From Methyloligella sp. (lineage in GTDB: Bacteria > Pseudomonadota > Alphaproteobacteria > Rhizobiales > HXMU1428-3), in assembly GCA_021604645.1 (NCBI GenBank), contig BQJJ01000005.1, forward strand, positions 207,983 through 271,982: 64,000 bases of DNA, in the 5' to 3' direction. Positions 34,056 through 43,154 of the stretch are shown here, piece by piece. The notes below the pieces were generated by a model. That model did not search any database. It was not told where the DNA came from and saw only the letters and a program-made list of their open reading frames with translations. The stretch's first letter is position 1. Each line of letters starts with the position of its first letter. The position numbers and the translations under genes were made by a program.

Positions 34056-35108
34056 ATGAAATATCTGGCTTTTTTTAACTGCTCAAAAAGACTGTTTGCC
34101 CTTTCCTTAACTCTCCTATTTAGCATTTTTCTTTGGCTTTTCTTTCTTTTACCCAGCTTGGCAGATACTCCTCAATTTTCAAAACCGGTTGATTGCATTC
34201 CGGGCGAGGAATGTATCATCCAACAATATGTTGATCTTGACCCTTCTTCGGCCACTCTAGATTATAAGTGTGCTCAACAGACATATGATGGGCACAAGGG
34301 GACTGACTTTCGATTGGTGAATGCTCGCGTCTACCAAAGAGGCATAGATGTGATTGCAAGCGCGCCTGGTACTGTTTTGAGAGTTCGTGATGGTGTAACG
34401 GATAGGCTTATCAGAACCAATGCTGATCGCGCTCTTGTTAGTGGAAAAGAATGCGGCAATGGGCTTGTTATTGACCATGGCAATGGCTGGGAGAGCCAAT
34501 ATTGTCATTTGAAAAAAGGCTCTTTGGTTGTGCAGTCAGGACAAACCGTATCCAGGGGCGAAACTTTAGGGCTCGTTGGCCTTTCAGGGCGAACAGGAAT
34601 GCCTCATGTGCACATTACTATTCGTCATAAGGGAGCCGTCGTTGACCCGTTTACGGGAGGAAAAGTTGGTTCATCTGCGATGGAAACTTCGTGCAATAAT
34701 ACTGGCAATAGCCTGTGGGATTATGAAACTCTTCGTGCCTTTCCTTACGCATCTTCGCAAATTATGGAGGTAGGTTTTAGTTCCAACATATTAAAACTTG
34801 GAGAGAGAGAAATTTATTATGATGAGGCTCCCCTTACACCTTTTTCAGATAAATTAGTCATATATGCGAGAGTGGCAAATTTTTTAAAAGGGGATCAACT
34901 TCGATTATTTCTAACTGGCCCTGGTGGCTTTAGAACTGAACACCTCATTGGACCTTTAAAAAAGAATAAAGCACGTTATAAAGCTGTTCTTGGTAAGAGA
35001 AGACGGTTAGATACCTGGCCTCTTGGAATTTATGAAGGTGTTGTTACTATTCTACGTAAGACTAAAATTATTCGAAAAAAAGAAGTTACCTTAGAGCTAA
35101 CAAAATAA
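34056..35108 (+). CDS. M23 family metallopeptidase
   Basis: About 350 residues from the ATG at 34056, which has GGAG 6 bases upstream. A signal peptide or anchor covers residues 10-38. The LytM domain shows the zinc ligands of M23: His and Asp in HKGTDFRLV and the HxH in MPHVHITIRHKG. Cys residues around KCAQQ, ECGNG and SQYCHLKKG suggest disulfides. Residues 245-350 form a second, beta-rich domain. It probably cuts peptidoglycan cross-links in the periplasm. Ends in a terminator. Confidence 0.85.
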   Translation: MKYLAFFNCSKRLFALSLTLLFSIFLWLFFLLPSLADTPQFSKPVDCIPGEECIIQQYVDLDPSSATLDYKCAQQTYDGHKGTDFRLVNARVYQRGIDVIASAPGTVLRVRDGVTDRLIRTNADRALVSGKECGNGLVIDHGNGWESQYCHLKKGSLVVQSGQTVSRGETLGLVGLSGRTGMPHVHITIRHKGAVVDPFTGGKVGSSAMETSCNNTGNSLWDYETLRAFPYASSQIMEVGFSSNILKLGEREIYYDEAPLTPFSDKLVIYARVANFLKGDQLRLFLTGPGGFRTEHLIGPLKKNKARYKAVLGKRRRLDTWPLGIYEGVVTILRKTKIIRKKEVTLELTK

Positions 35109-35145
35109 ACGAGTGAGTTTTCTAGCCTTCACTCGTTTATTGTTT
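35108..35145 (+). terminator. rho-independent terminator
   Basis: AACGAGTGA / TCACTCGTT (35108-35116, 35129-35137) overlaps the stop codon of the M23 gene and is followed by a T-rich stretch. Confidence 0.85.
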
Positions 35146-35195
35146 TCTATTTAGATCAACAAAAATTTTGAAATTATCTTCAAAACAATGCCGCT

Positions 35196-35777
35196 TTAAA
35201 ACAATGGTGCTTTATCTGCTTGATCTGCGTCCGGGGTCACGACATCTGGGTTATAGTTTGAGTTTTGTAAAATCACTGCATCAACATCACCTTGTTTTGC
35301 AGCTCTATCAATAAATGATTTTCCAGCCTTTACATTTCGCCTTACACCGTATCCCTTAAGAAGGGATAATCCATAATTGAATTCTCCTATTGAATAGCCA
35401 TCTTGTGCTGATTCTCGAACCCAATCTGTTGACTTGACCGGATCTTTTTTTACACCAAGACCGTTTTGGTACATGTAAGACATCCAAATTTTTGAAGCTT
35501 GATTGCCGTAGGTCGCGCATTGCCGGAAAATATCAACAGCGGTTTTATATTCACCAGCAATTGTAGCCGCGTAGCCCCATGCACAAGCTGATTGTTGGTT
35601 TCGGCTTAACGCTGGAGTTAATTTGTAAATGTAGCTTTTGATCGACATCTCTTCAGGGTTCGTTACCCCATTCTCATCCAAGTACGTCTCATTTTCCTCA
35701 GCCCAGGCCATGCTTATAGACTGAAAGTTCATGACTAGTAATAGTATTAAACCAAGCTTTTTTACTGCCCTCAACAT
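35196..35777 (-). CDS. secreted Sel1-repeat protein
   Basis: 193 residues. Signal peptide 1-27 (ending SMAWA-EE), then Sel1-like helical repeats: MSYMYQNGLGVKKDPVKSTD, FNYGLSLLKGYGVRRNVKAG and similar. It ends in a tail NPDVVTPDADQADKAPLF that is identical in the paralogue 120 bp upstream. Sel1 repeats form scaffolds for protein contacts in the envelope. The pair arose by tandem duplication; partner unknown. Confidence 0.82.
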   Translation of the reverse strand: MLRAVKKLGLILLLVMNFQSISMAWAEENETYLDENGVTNPEEMSIKSYIYKLTPALSRNQQSACAWGYAATIAGEYKTAVDIFRQCATYGNQASKIWMSYMYQNGLGVKKDPVKSTDWVRESAQDGYSIGEFNYGLSLLKGYGVRRNVKAGKSFIDRAAKQGDVDAVILQNSNYNPDVVTPDADQADKAPLF

Positions 35778-35899
35778 TAGTTAGCTCCCTAATTATATTT
35801 CGAAACAGATATGAGTGTTATATTATATTGGCTACAATTGCCAGAGCATTTCTCTCTTTATAACTTCAAAGAAATTCTCTAATTTTCAATTATTGATTA

Positions 35900-36514
35900 T
35901 TAGAATAATGGAGCCTTATCAGCCTGGTCTGCGTCTGGTGTCACGACATCTGGGTTGTAGTTCGATTCTTTTAGCTCTTTTGCGTGGATGTCACCATCTG
36001 CTGCAACTTCATCGATAATTGCTTTGCCGGCTTCTTTATCCCGCTTTACACCGTACCCTTTGAGGAGCGCCAAGCCATAATTATATTTGCCAATTGAGTA
36101 ACCATCATCGGCTGCATCTTTGACCCACTCAGTTGATTTTTTGGCATCTTTTTTCACACCAAACCCGTTTTGATGCATGTAAGACATCCAAACTTTTGAA
36201 GCTTGGTTGCCATGCTTGGCACATGTTTTAAAAATTTTAATCGCATCATCATGAGAGCCTGATTTGGTTGCTAGATAACCAAGCGAACATACGAAATCAT
36301 GGCCACGGTTCAAATTTCTACTCATGTTTTTGATGTAGTATTTCATGGAGAGTTCTTCTGGATTTGTCTCTCCATATTCATCGGCAGATGAGGCTTGTTC
36401 GGCACTTTCTTTTGCTTGATTTTCTGACGCGTATGCTGGCGCATAAAAGGAGCTGCCAATAAACATTGTTAAAATCAGGCTGGCCACAAAGTTAGGTGAA
36501 AAACGTTTTTTCAT
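35900..36514 (-). CDS. secreted Sel1-repeat protein, paralogue
   Basis: 204 residues with the same plan as its neighbour: signal peptide 1-29 (ending PAYA-SE), acidic segment, Sel1 repeats (MSYMHQNGFGVKKDAKKSTE, YNYGLALLKGYGVKRDKEAG) and the same tail NPDVVTPDADQADKAPLF. Overall similarity is high in the repeats and lower near the N-terminus. The exact tail suggests a conserved interaction or sorting signal, which is inference. Confidence 0.82.
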   Translation of the reverse strand: MKKRFSPNFVASLILTMFIGSSFYAPAYASENQAKESAEQASSADEYGETNPEELSMKYYIKNMSRNLNRGHDFVCSLGYLATKSGSHDDAIKIFKTCAKHGNQASKVWMSYMHQNGFGVKKDAKKSTEWVKDAADDGYSIGKYNYGLALLKGYGVKRDKEAGKAIIDEVAADGDIHAKELKESNYNPDVVTPDADQADKAPLF

Positions 36515-36706
36515 TTCTAGCTCTTTTCTAAGCTCCAGATAAGGAGACCTCCTCCTTATCTGTCGCTTTCATCTAACGAATATTCTTTCTATTTTGTCTC
36601 AAAAACCTTTAAAATTCCAGTCAGAAAGTCCTTTAAAATTGTCAGAAAAATGTGATTAATCCATTTTCAGAGTGAATAAAGGTGTAAATTCCGTCTAATT
36701 AATGAA
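36515..36706. other. intergenic region between Sel1 and leuD
   Basis: AT-rich, holding the promoter of the Sel1 gene (minus strand). Nothing else seen. Confidence 0.4.
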
Positions 36707-36743
36707 AAAACCTCGCCCAACGAAGATAGCTGAGCGAGGTTTT
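36707..36743 (-). terminator. terminator of leuD
   Basis: AAAACCTCGC / GCGAGGTTTT (36707-36716, 36734-36743) gives a 10-bp stem with T-run, 76 bp past the leuD stop. Confidence 0.82.
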
Positions 36744-36819
36744 AATACCAATGGAAGTGGCTTTTTTAGGTCATTTTTAGCTAAAAGCGGCCTAAAAATG
36801 CCTTACCTTAATGCTTGTT

Positions 36820-37425
36820 TTATATCCAAGGACGAGCTGACGTTAGCTTTTCTTCAAAAGATGAGATGCTGTCTTGTTTCTTCATTGTGAGGCCGATGTC
36901 ATCAAGCCCCTCAAGTAAACAATGTTTGCGGAAGGCTTCAATTTCAAAAGAGATTGTACCGCCATCTGGCCCTTTGATTTCTTGCGCTTCAAGATCAATT
37001 GTCACTGTCGCATTTGAGCCGCGTGAAGCGTCATCTAATAATTTATCAACTTGCTCTTGTGGTAATTTGATTGGCAGGATGCCATTTTTAAAACAGTTAT
37101 TATAAAAAATATCAGCAAAGCTTGGTGCAATTATGCAGCTAATGCCAAAATCTTTAATGGCCCACGGCGCATGTTCCCGGCTTGAACCGCAACCGAAATT
37201 ATCACCAGCAACTAGAATTTTTGCATCGCGATATGAGGGTTGATTTAGAACAAAATCAGCGATTTCTTCACCATTGTCATCATAGCGCATTTCATCAAAC
37301 AAATTGACGCCTAGCCCAGTTCTTTTGATTGTTTTTAAAAACTGCTTTGGAATGATCATATCTGTATCAATATTGATCATAGGCAATGGGGCAGCAACAC
37401 CTGTAAGGGTGGTAAATTTGTCCAT
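36820..37425 (-). CDS. leuD: 3-isopropylmalate dehydratase small subunit
   Basis: About 201 residues from the ATG at 37425 (GGAG 7 bases upstream; an earlier in-frame ATG at 37491 would add a non-homologous 22 residues). [46 protein letters not shown] and [20 protein letters not shown] are the LeuD signatures. It forms isopropylmalate isomerase with LeuC, which is not in the window. Confidence 0.95.
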   Translation of the reverse strand: MDKFTTLTGVAAPLPMINIDTDMIIPKQFLKTIKRTGLGVNLFDEMRYDDNGEEIADFVLNQPSYRDAKILVAGDNFGCGSSREHAPWAIKDFGISCIIAPSFADIFYNNCFKNGILPIKLPQEQVDKLLDDASRGSNATVTIDLEAQEIKGPDGGTISFEIEAFRKHCLLEGLDDIGLTMKKQDSISSFEEKLTSARPWI

Positions 37426-37625
37426 GAAAGGCTCCAGCAAGTGAAATTGTTTGTCGCTTCGTTTTCTCTGGTTGAACCCTATACAGCCCAATCAAGGCCC
37501 TAAAAAAACAAGGTTACAGGAGAAACGGCAAAATTATTAGTTTCTTTTTTCATTTGTGAGCGGTGCTGTCAAGGGGGCAGGTGAGGGTGTCAGGTAATAG
37601 ATTCATGTCAAAGCTTCAATAGAAA

Positions 37626-37651
37626 GGGACTGGTGGCTTGTGTCCAGTCCC
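37626..37651 (-). terminator. hairpin downstream of the zincin gene
   Basis: GGGACTGG / CCAGTCCC form an 8-bp perfect stem with a 10-base loop about 95 bp beyond the stop of the gene at 37747. On the minus strand TTTCTATT follows. The rest of the 320-bp gap 37426-37746 shows no gene. Confidence 0.5.
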
Positions 37652-37746
37652 CTGAAAATCTTGATTAGCTTTGTTACATCATACTGAAAAAAGCAGCTCT
37701 ATTGGCTTATGCCTATAAGCTAGGCCCTAAACTCATAAATTCTTAG

Positions 37747-38286
37747 TTATTTCTTTTTTTGAACTGAAGCAAAGCAACGCTTCATATATGCGCAGCGTTC
37801 TGGCCCGGGTGGATGCATGTGAGAGGCAGGGGCTGACCAAATGAACTTACAGATTTGTTTCATGCCGTCTTCTTTTAACCAGCCACGACGTACACCGCGC
37901 TTTATTGCAAAGCAATCTGCTGTTGCCTCATCTGGCCCTCTAAATTGATGAGCACACTCATGAGAGTAGATCCAAATTTTCACCTGCCTTGGCAATCGCT
38001 TGATTAGGCGCGGGTTCAAAATGATAAAACCATCAAAGGCACCACCGAAATCATCTAATGTTGGATCAAAAATGGTTGGTCTTTTACCGCAGATTAGCCG
38101 TGTACCATCAATTTTCAAACGACCAGGGGCTACGACACGTGCGTTCTTTAATCCCCGATCTTTAATATATTGTTTGATGGTGTAATTTTCTTCTGCGATG
38201 ACAGGAGAAATAAAAAGACAAGCAATAAACACTGAACTTAAGATTGTAAAAACAGTTTTTTGTAGTTTCACGGCTGTTTTAATCAC
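37747..38286 (-). CDS. secreted putative zinc metallopeptidase
   Basis: 179 residues. Signal peptide 1-31 (ending SPVIA-EE). The segment IYSHECAHQFRGPDEATADC has an HExxH zinc motif (HECAH) followed 8 residues later by a Glu/Asp-rich third-ligand region, as in small gluzincin-like proteins. Six cysteines in the mature part suggest disulfides. A product of this size could act as a peptidase on envelope proteins; the substrate is unknown. Alternative: an inactive zincin. Confidence 0.65.
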   Translation of the reverse strand: MIKTAVKLQKTVFTILSSVFIACLFISPVIAEENYTIKQYIKDRGLKNARVVAPGRLKIDGTRLICGKRPTIFDPTLDDFGGAFDGFIILNPRLIKRLPRQVKIWIYSHECAHQFRGPDEATADCFAIKRGVRRGWLKEDGMKQICKFIWSAPASHMHPPGPERCAYMKRCFASVQKKK

Positions 38287-38308
38287 GTTTGGCCCACCCT
38301 TTTATTTT

Positions 38309-38420
38309 GTGCTTCAGATGCCTTTTTTAAAGCTCCTTCAGTTGCCTACCTGCAACCGTCGCGGGCATCCACTTTCAAAGCTCTTTCAGTTGCCTACAAG
38401 CAACCATCGCGGGCATCCGC
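38309..38420 (+). repeat. nested family A hairpins
   Basis: GTGC-TTCA-GATGCC (38309-38322) is matched by GGCATCCAC only at 38364-38372; the 41 bases between contain a second complete copy, CTCC-TTCA-GTTGC-CTACCT-GCAAC-CGTCGCG. A third copy with inner GTTGC/GCAAC follows and ends again in GGGCATCCGC. The layout is that of one element inserted into the loop of another and then partly duplicated. Confidence 0.75.
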
Positions 38421-38601
38421 TTTTTATTTGTTGTGATCCTGATGCAGACTTGTATCTGCGCCATTTAACACCAAGTTTTTTAACGTTACGAAATATGCAA
38501 CAAAATGCAATATTTTTCGATGACTTTCCTTAAATAGATCATCATTGGTAAATACATCATTTATTTGGCACTTATGTAAAATACTTAATATTGTTTTCTT
38601 T

Positions 38602-39765
38602 TTAATCTTCTTGATTGGCCATCGTTTTTAGTTCTTGAAGAAAGTTTACAAACTCCTTGAGAGCGCATTCTTCCAGCACTTTTTCATAGCGTGGTGAGGC
38701 TTCAAACTCCACATAGGCTAGAATTTGTAATGCCGGCTTGCAAAGGTGCTCTATATCAGCGCGTGAGAAAGAACAATAAACGGCCGAATTGCTTTTATCT
38801 ATGCTTCCTAACAGGTCATTTAAGTCTAAAGGGCGAAACATTTCAAACCAATGACCATTTAAACGCGATAATTCTTCACTGTTAAAAATAAGCGGGATAA
38901 CCTCTACAAGAGTATTATCAACATAATATTCCAGTGTGAAATGGTTGCTTTGCATTGCCACCCATTTGGCATAGTCGTTGATGTGAGTATATAGAGTTTC
39001 ATCTTCTTTAAAGAGTAATTCCTCACCTATACTTGTCGTTTTGCCTTGCCCTCTAACCGGGTAGTTTTCTGCAAACTCACCTTCACTTGGATTGTCTTTA
39101 TTTGTGGAGGGCTCTTTTACGAACCGGGGTAAATCAATGTCTTTCAGTTGGATCTCTTCAATCACTGATTTCGCTGTTGGATTGGGAGGTGGTGGCATCA
39201 TTGGAGGTTTAACGTCAGACTTCGTTTCCATTGATAATTGCTGCTGGGATCCTCCTTCTTGTGATAATCGCTCTTGAAGGCTGCTGACCTGTTTCGCTGA
39301 TTTAGTAATGATTGAGGTTTGTGGAAGCTCTGGAGCCCTATGGGTATTGGTCGCCAGATTGCTCCGGTTTGTCTCAGTTTGTTGAGCTTGGCCTCTGACG
39401 TTTTGTTTTGATAGATTATGATGGTCGATTTTTTTTACAAGAGGCAGGCGCACAGGAGTTGAAATTGTTGTCGGCTCTATTGGAGCTTTCACCTCTTTTC
39501 CTTCGCCCACACTAACTGGATTTCCTGCAAATGAGGGGTGTAGCTTTTGCTCGCTATTTTTATGTCCTCTTGAACCTGCGCCGTTTAACTGGGCTATGAT
39601 TTCTTCAATTATGACGGGTTCTTTTGATTTGAACTTTTGCCTTTGTATTTTCTTATATTTACGAGCCAATTCTTTTGCGTGTTGGCGCATGTAAAGGTAC
39701 CCGCCAAGTAATAAAACTATGGCAGCAGCGATGACAATTTTTGTTGTGACTGTCATTTCCAACAT
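38602..39765 (-). CDS. membrane-anchored protein of unknown function
   Basis: About 387 residues. One membrane helix near the N-terminus (residues 7-24), then a basic segment (ARKYKKIQRQKFKSK), a long low-complexity Gln/Ser/Pro-rich region (about 45-220), and a folded C-terminal domain (about 230-385) with DYAKWVAMQSNHFTLEYYVD and ALQILAYVEF. No family recognised. The ATG at 39765 is chosen; a TTG at 39777 with AAAGG upstream is possible. Predicted cytoplasmic C-terminus. Confidence 0.6.
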   Translation of the reverse strand: MLEMTVTTKIVIAAAIVLLLGGYLYMRQHAKELARKYKKIQRQKFKSKEPVIIEEIIAQLNGAGSRGHKNSEQKLHPSFAGNPVSVGEGKEVKAPIEPTTISTPVRLPLVKKIDHHNLSKQNVRGQAQQTETNRSNLATNTHRAPELPQTSIITKSAKQVSSLQERLSQEGGSQQQLSMETKSDVKPPMMPPPPNPTAKSVIEEIQLKDIDLPRFVKEPSTNKDNPSEGEFAENYPVRGQGKTTSIGEELLFKEDETLYTHINDYAKWVAMQSNHFTLEYYVDNTLVEVIPLIFNSEELSRLNGHWFEMFRPLDLNDLLGSIDKSNSAVYCSFSRADIEHLCKPALQILAYVEFEASPRYEKVLEECALKEFVNFLQELKTMANQED

Positions 39766-40150
39766 CGGTAAATTCAATCATGCCTTTTTAGAGGATCGCT
39801 TAAGATTTCGGCCCATTCATGTTGAGCTCAATTGATCATATGGTTAATTTCTAGTCCCTTCAAGGAATGAACTTGGCTTTACTCAGCTGATTTTATTTGT
39901 TTCCTCTTTTCAGGCTTTCGCTTTCATGGCATCATTACAGCCTTAACAAATCTATTATTCTCGAATTTTTTTGTGATTTTTCATAAAACTGTCTTAATTA
40001 AACAACTTTTCATGAATTATTTTTGGTTCTAGACGAAATGAGTTTCGTGCTTTACTGTCGTTTTTTTACCTGCTGTATTTTTTCGTTATCACAGTGATTT
40101 TTAACTGTTTTTTGGGTGTCAGACTTAACTGTTTTTGGGTATCAGACCTT
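39766..40150. other. intergenic region between divergent genes
   Basis: Holds the promoters of both flanking genes. AT-rich; the only structure is the tandem duplication at 40101-40147. Confidence 0.4.
40101..40147 (+). repeat. tandem duplication before a start codon
   Basis: Two back-to-back units, 24 and 23 bp, beginning TTAACTGTTTTTTGGG and ending TCAGAC (40101-40124, 40125-40147). The second has one T fewer and one A for G. It ends 3 bp before the ATG at 40151 and probably lies in the leader rather than in codons. Confidence 0.7.
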
Positions 40151-41089
40151 ATGCAAATCGTTATTCAATCAGCATACTGGCTGCTAATAATACTAGCCTG
40201 CGCGGGTTTATCCCATTTACGGCAGCCAATTACGGATATTCTTTCTAATTTTTACCTTCATTACGCTTTTGTTGGGACGATTTTGTTCATTGTGGGCTTG
40301 CATTGGCGCCTTCCAAGAACTGCTATTGTCTCTGCAGCTATTTCAGCAATTTGCTTTGGCCTTAGTTTCAATTATGACCGCGTTTCCATTGAAGCTTTTG
40401 ACAGGACGAAAGCTAAAGAGCCTATCTACAGTGTGATGACATTTAATGCCTGGGAACTTGCTAAAACAATGGACCGGCTGAAAAGCTATCTTAAAACTGA
40501 AAAACCTGACTTTGTCATCTTACAAGAAATCACTCTAAAGGACTGGCGCGCGCTCAAAGAGCTGAAGACGATCTATCCTTATATGTCTTATTGTGATGAT
40601 TGGCTTTGCGGTGTTGCCTTGCTGTCTCGGCATAAATGGACTGAAGTGAAAGCTGAAAATTTTGGTCCTCACCAGCTTCCGCTAATTTCAGCTTCTTTTG
40701 ATGGAAAATTAAAAGGCTTGAAACTTTTTGCCACTCACTCAGCGCGTCCCAATTGGAAATATTCTACTCAGCGCGAACAATTTGAACATCTCGCCATGCA
40801 TATTTCTAAAACGACGAAATCGCCGACTATTCTTGGCGGCGATATGAATGCTACTGTGTTCTCAGCTTTACTTCGGGATTTTGCAACGAATTCAAGCTTG
40901 AAAATGGCTGGGAAAATCACTGTGACCTGGCCCCAGCGCTTTCGGCAATTGTGGTACCTCAAATTACCGATCTTGCAGCTAGGCATTGATCATTTTTTTG
41001 TTAAACCTGATATGAAGATTTTAAGAAAATGGCGCGGTCCTGATTTTGGCTCTGATCACCGGCCTTTATTGATGGACTTTCGATTATAA
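40151..41089 (+). CDS. endonuclease/exonuclease/phosphatase family membrane protein
   Basis: About 312 residues from the ATG at 40151. Three N-terminal membrane helices (to about residue 80) are followed by an EEP fold: VMTFNAWE, DFVILQEI with the metal-binding Glu, FATHSARP, ILGGDMNAT, and the C-terminal GSDHRPLLMDF. This design is common in Alphaproteobacteria. The substrate may be a lipid or nucleotide phosphate; DNA cleavage is less likely for a membrane-anchored member. Confidence 0.8.
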   Translation: MQIVIQSAYWLLIILACAGLSHLRQPITDILSNFYLHYAFVGTILFIVGLHWRLPRTAIVSAAISAICFGLSFNYDRVSIEAFDRTKAKEPIYSVMTFNAWELAKTMDRLKSYLKTEKPDFVILQEITLKDWRALKELKTIYPYMSYCDDWLCGVALLSRHKWTEVKAENFGPHQLPLISASFDGKLKGLKLFATHSARPNWKYSTQREQFEHLAMHISKTTKSPTILGGDMNATVFSALLRDFATNSSLKMAGKITVTWPQRFRQLWYLKLPILQLGIDHFFVKPDMKILRKWRGPDFGSDHRPLLMDFRL

Positions 41090-41140
41090 CTAGGTCTGCA
41101 TTATTCTTTTTCATTAAATTGTGGCTATGAAACTGCGGGG

Positions 41141-42100
41141 GTGGTTTGTGAGTTTGTTATGATTTATTCAGCTTCTCCCCTAATTAAGATGCTGTTTTTA
41201 TTTAGCTTTAGTTTTACTGGACTTTTAGTTTTTTCTAGTTTGCTTATTGCGCTTTTTCGGAATCATTATGCTTGGGCTTCTCGAAAGAATGCCCCGCACA
41301 ATTCGGCTTTCCAGCCTTCAGATTTTCAGGCATCAAATTTTATCTCCTCCAAATTCTTGGCCACCTCACCAGATGAACAAAACTTAGACACTCATTCTTA
41401 TGATAAGGTCTCTTTTTTAAGTACAGCTGGGCTTCTCATCTCACTTGGCTGTTCTTTGATTTTTACATCTTTCTTTGCTGCACAATATGCCGAACTGTTT
41501 GTGTTGTTTACTATTGCTATCTGCTTGTTTTACTCTGAAAAAAAATCGCCTATTTTTTCACTCTACCTCTCTCATGAAAAGCTACCTTTCCGAATAGCTG
41601 TCTGGAGCCTGCTCGTTGCCCTCTTTTGTTTAGGCATTAGTTATTTCTTATTTTCTGAAAGCTCCTTCTTTTTAAATTACTTTCCTTTTTGGGCTGATCG
41701 TCTTTTAGGGGCATGCCTCTTATTTAGTTTTGTTCTTCTGTTTCAGACTTTTTCAACTGAACGTTTTGGACTTCATGTTTCATTCAGTGCAGTGGCTCTA
41801 TCAATTTTGATTAGCTTCATTGGTTTTAACCTTGCGACTTATTGGCTGGATCTTGCTTTTGTTTTTACCGGCCTTAGCTGCGCCTCTCTTTATTGGGTCA
41901 TCTGTTTTGGTTCCTATAAAATAGACAAAAGCATTCGTCTTGCTCTTGGTTTTTTTCTAGGTGTTTTCCTATTAAAACTGATGAGCTTAGGCGCTGCTCT
42001 TCCTCCGCTCTTCTTACTATTGCTTGGGCTTTCATATTTGATATACCCTCATCTTAAAATAGCCGTCCTTAAAATACATAAGGCGCTTTTTAGAAATTAG
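41141..42100 (+). CDS. polytopic membrane protein of unknown function
   Basis: 319 residues with an N-terminal helix, a hydrophilic loop (about 45-90, Ser/Ala/Asn-rich), and then about eight helices. GTG 41141 is used; an ATG at 41159 is equally possible. No conserved motif is visible. It lies between an EEP-fold membrane protein and a glycosyltransferase on the same strand, so an envelope glycan or lipid role is plausible but unproven. Confidence 0.55.
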   Translation: MVCEFVMIYSASPLIKMLFLFSFSFTGLLVFSSLLIALFRNHYAWASRKNAPHNSAFQPSDFQASNFISSKFLATSPDEQNLDTHSYDKVSFLSTAGLLISLGCSLIFTSFFAAQYAELFVLFTIAICLFYSEKKSPIFSLYLSHEKLPFRIAVWSLLVALFCLGISYFLFSESSFFLNYFPFWADRLLGACLLFSFVLLFQTFSTERFGLHVSFSAVALSILISFIGFNLATYWLDLAFVFTGLSCASLYWVICFGSYKIDKSIRLALGFFLGVFLLKLMSLGAALPPLFLLLLGLSYLIYPHLKIAVLKIHKALFRN

Positions 42101-42194
42101 GGTCTAAATTTGTTGCACGGAACAAAGAGCTAAGATATTGTTGGTTTCGTGAAGGCGCGGCAATATTAACCAATTGAAAGAATTGGAGTTTTTT

Positions 42195-42926
42195 GTGCAG
42201 ACAGTGATATGCATTAAATGGGGGACACGGTATGGTTCTGACTATGTCAATCGCCTGTATTCCATGGTCAAACGAAACACAAAAAACGAAACTCGCTTTG
42301 TTTGCTTTACTGATGATGCAACAGGTGTTGATGAAGGTGTTGAGATTAAGCCTTTGCCTGAAATTAACATTCCTGACCATGTGGCTTGGACACCGTGGCG
42401 CAAGCTCTCTCTTTGGCAAGATCCACTAGAAGGACTTTCTGGTGATCTACTATTCCTAGACCTGGATTTGGTTGTCACTGGTAATCTGGATGATTTCTTT
42501 AGCTATGAACCTGGGCGTTATGCTGTCATCCATAACTGGACCCAGCCTAATTTACAGATTGGAAATACATCTTGTTTTCGTTTCACTGTTGGCAAACACA
42601 CACATATTTTTGATCAATTTAATGCAGACCCGGACAAGGTTTTGTCGGACTTTAGGATTGAGCAGCAATATATTTCTGATCAAATTCCTGACCAGGTTTT
42701 CTGGCCCAAAGACTGGTGTCTTAGTTTCAAACACAATCTTATGCCGCGCTGGCCTTTGAACTTTTTCCAGGAACCTCCATTACCTGCTGATGCTAGAATA
42801 ATCGCTTTCACTGGCAAACCTGATCCGGAAGATGCGGTGATTGGAAAATGGCCCGAGAAAAACTTTATCAAGAAAAGCTATAAGCATGTTCGACCTACAA
42901 AGTGGATTGCTGAACATTGGCGGTAA
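42195..42926 (+). CDS. putative glycosyltransferase (GT-A fold)
   Basis: About 243 residues from a GTG at 42195 with GGAG 6 bases upstream. TVICIKWGTRYGSDYVNRLY opens the fold; FLDLDLVVTGNLDDFF contains the DxD metal/nucleotide-sugar motif; the rest resembles GT8-like or small bacterial GT-A enzymes. VIHNWTQPNLQIGNTS is the acceptor loop region. The acceptor is unknown. Follows a membrane protein of unknown role with a 94-bp gap. Confidence 0.72.
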   Translation: MQTVICIKWGTRYGSDYVNRLYSMVKRNTKNETRFVCFTDDATGVDEGVEIKPLPEINIPDHVAWTPWRKLSLWQDPLEGLSGDLLFLDLDLVVTGNLDDFFSYEPGRYAVIHNWTQPNLQIGNTSCFRFTVGKHTHIFDQFNADPDKVLSDFRIEQQYISDQIPDQVFWPKDWCLSFKHNLMPRWPLNFFQEPPLPADARIIAFTGKPDPEDAVIGKWPEKNFIKKSYKHVRPTKWIAEHWR

Positions 42927-42945
42927 AGTACGCATTTTTTTAATT

Positions 42946-42974
42946 GCCCTTCAGTTGCCCACCAGCAACCGGGC
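42946..42974 (+). repeat. family A double-stem hairpin
   Basis: Outer GCCC/GGGC, bulge TTCA, inner GTTGC/GCAAC, loop CCACCA. It lies 20 bp after the glycosyltransferase stop and 4 bp before a family B element. Confidence 0.85.
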
Positions 42975-42977
42975 TGT

Positions 42978-43132
42978 TCTCTCTCACGGCTATTCCACCG
43001 CTAAAACGGTAGGCCTCCGAGGGGCGGCATTCTTAGTGGCGCTTCAGGTTGCCAATCAACGACCGCGCTAGACGCCGTACACCTAAAACGTCATCTCCGC
43101 CAGCCCGAAAAGGGCCAAGCTTCTTCTTTATG
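42978..43132 (+). repeat. family B element interrupted by a family A copy
   Basis: CTCTCTCACGGCTATT, stem ACCG/CGGT (42997-43000, 43007-43010), linker GGCCTCCGAGGGGCGGC; then a family A copy at 43039-43068; then ACACCTAAAACGTCATCTCC and the 3' hairpin CAGCCC-GAAAA-GGGCCA with AGCTTCTTCTTT. The insertion point is where other copies carry the GGCGC or GGTGC stem. Confidence 0.72.
43039..43068 (+). repeat. family A hairpin inside a family B element
   Basis: Outer GCGC/GCGC with bulge TTCA. The inner stem has decayed to GTTG/CAAC and the usual CCACCA loop is changed to CCAAT, so this copy is older or relaxed. Confidence 0.7.
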
Positions 43133-43154
43133 CAGTTTGTTTTTTTGAGGTGTT

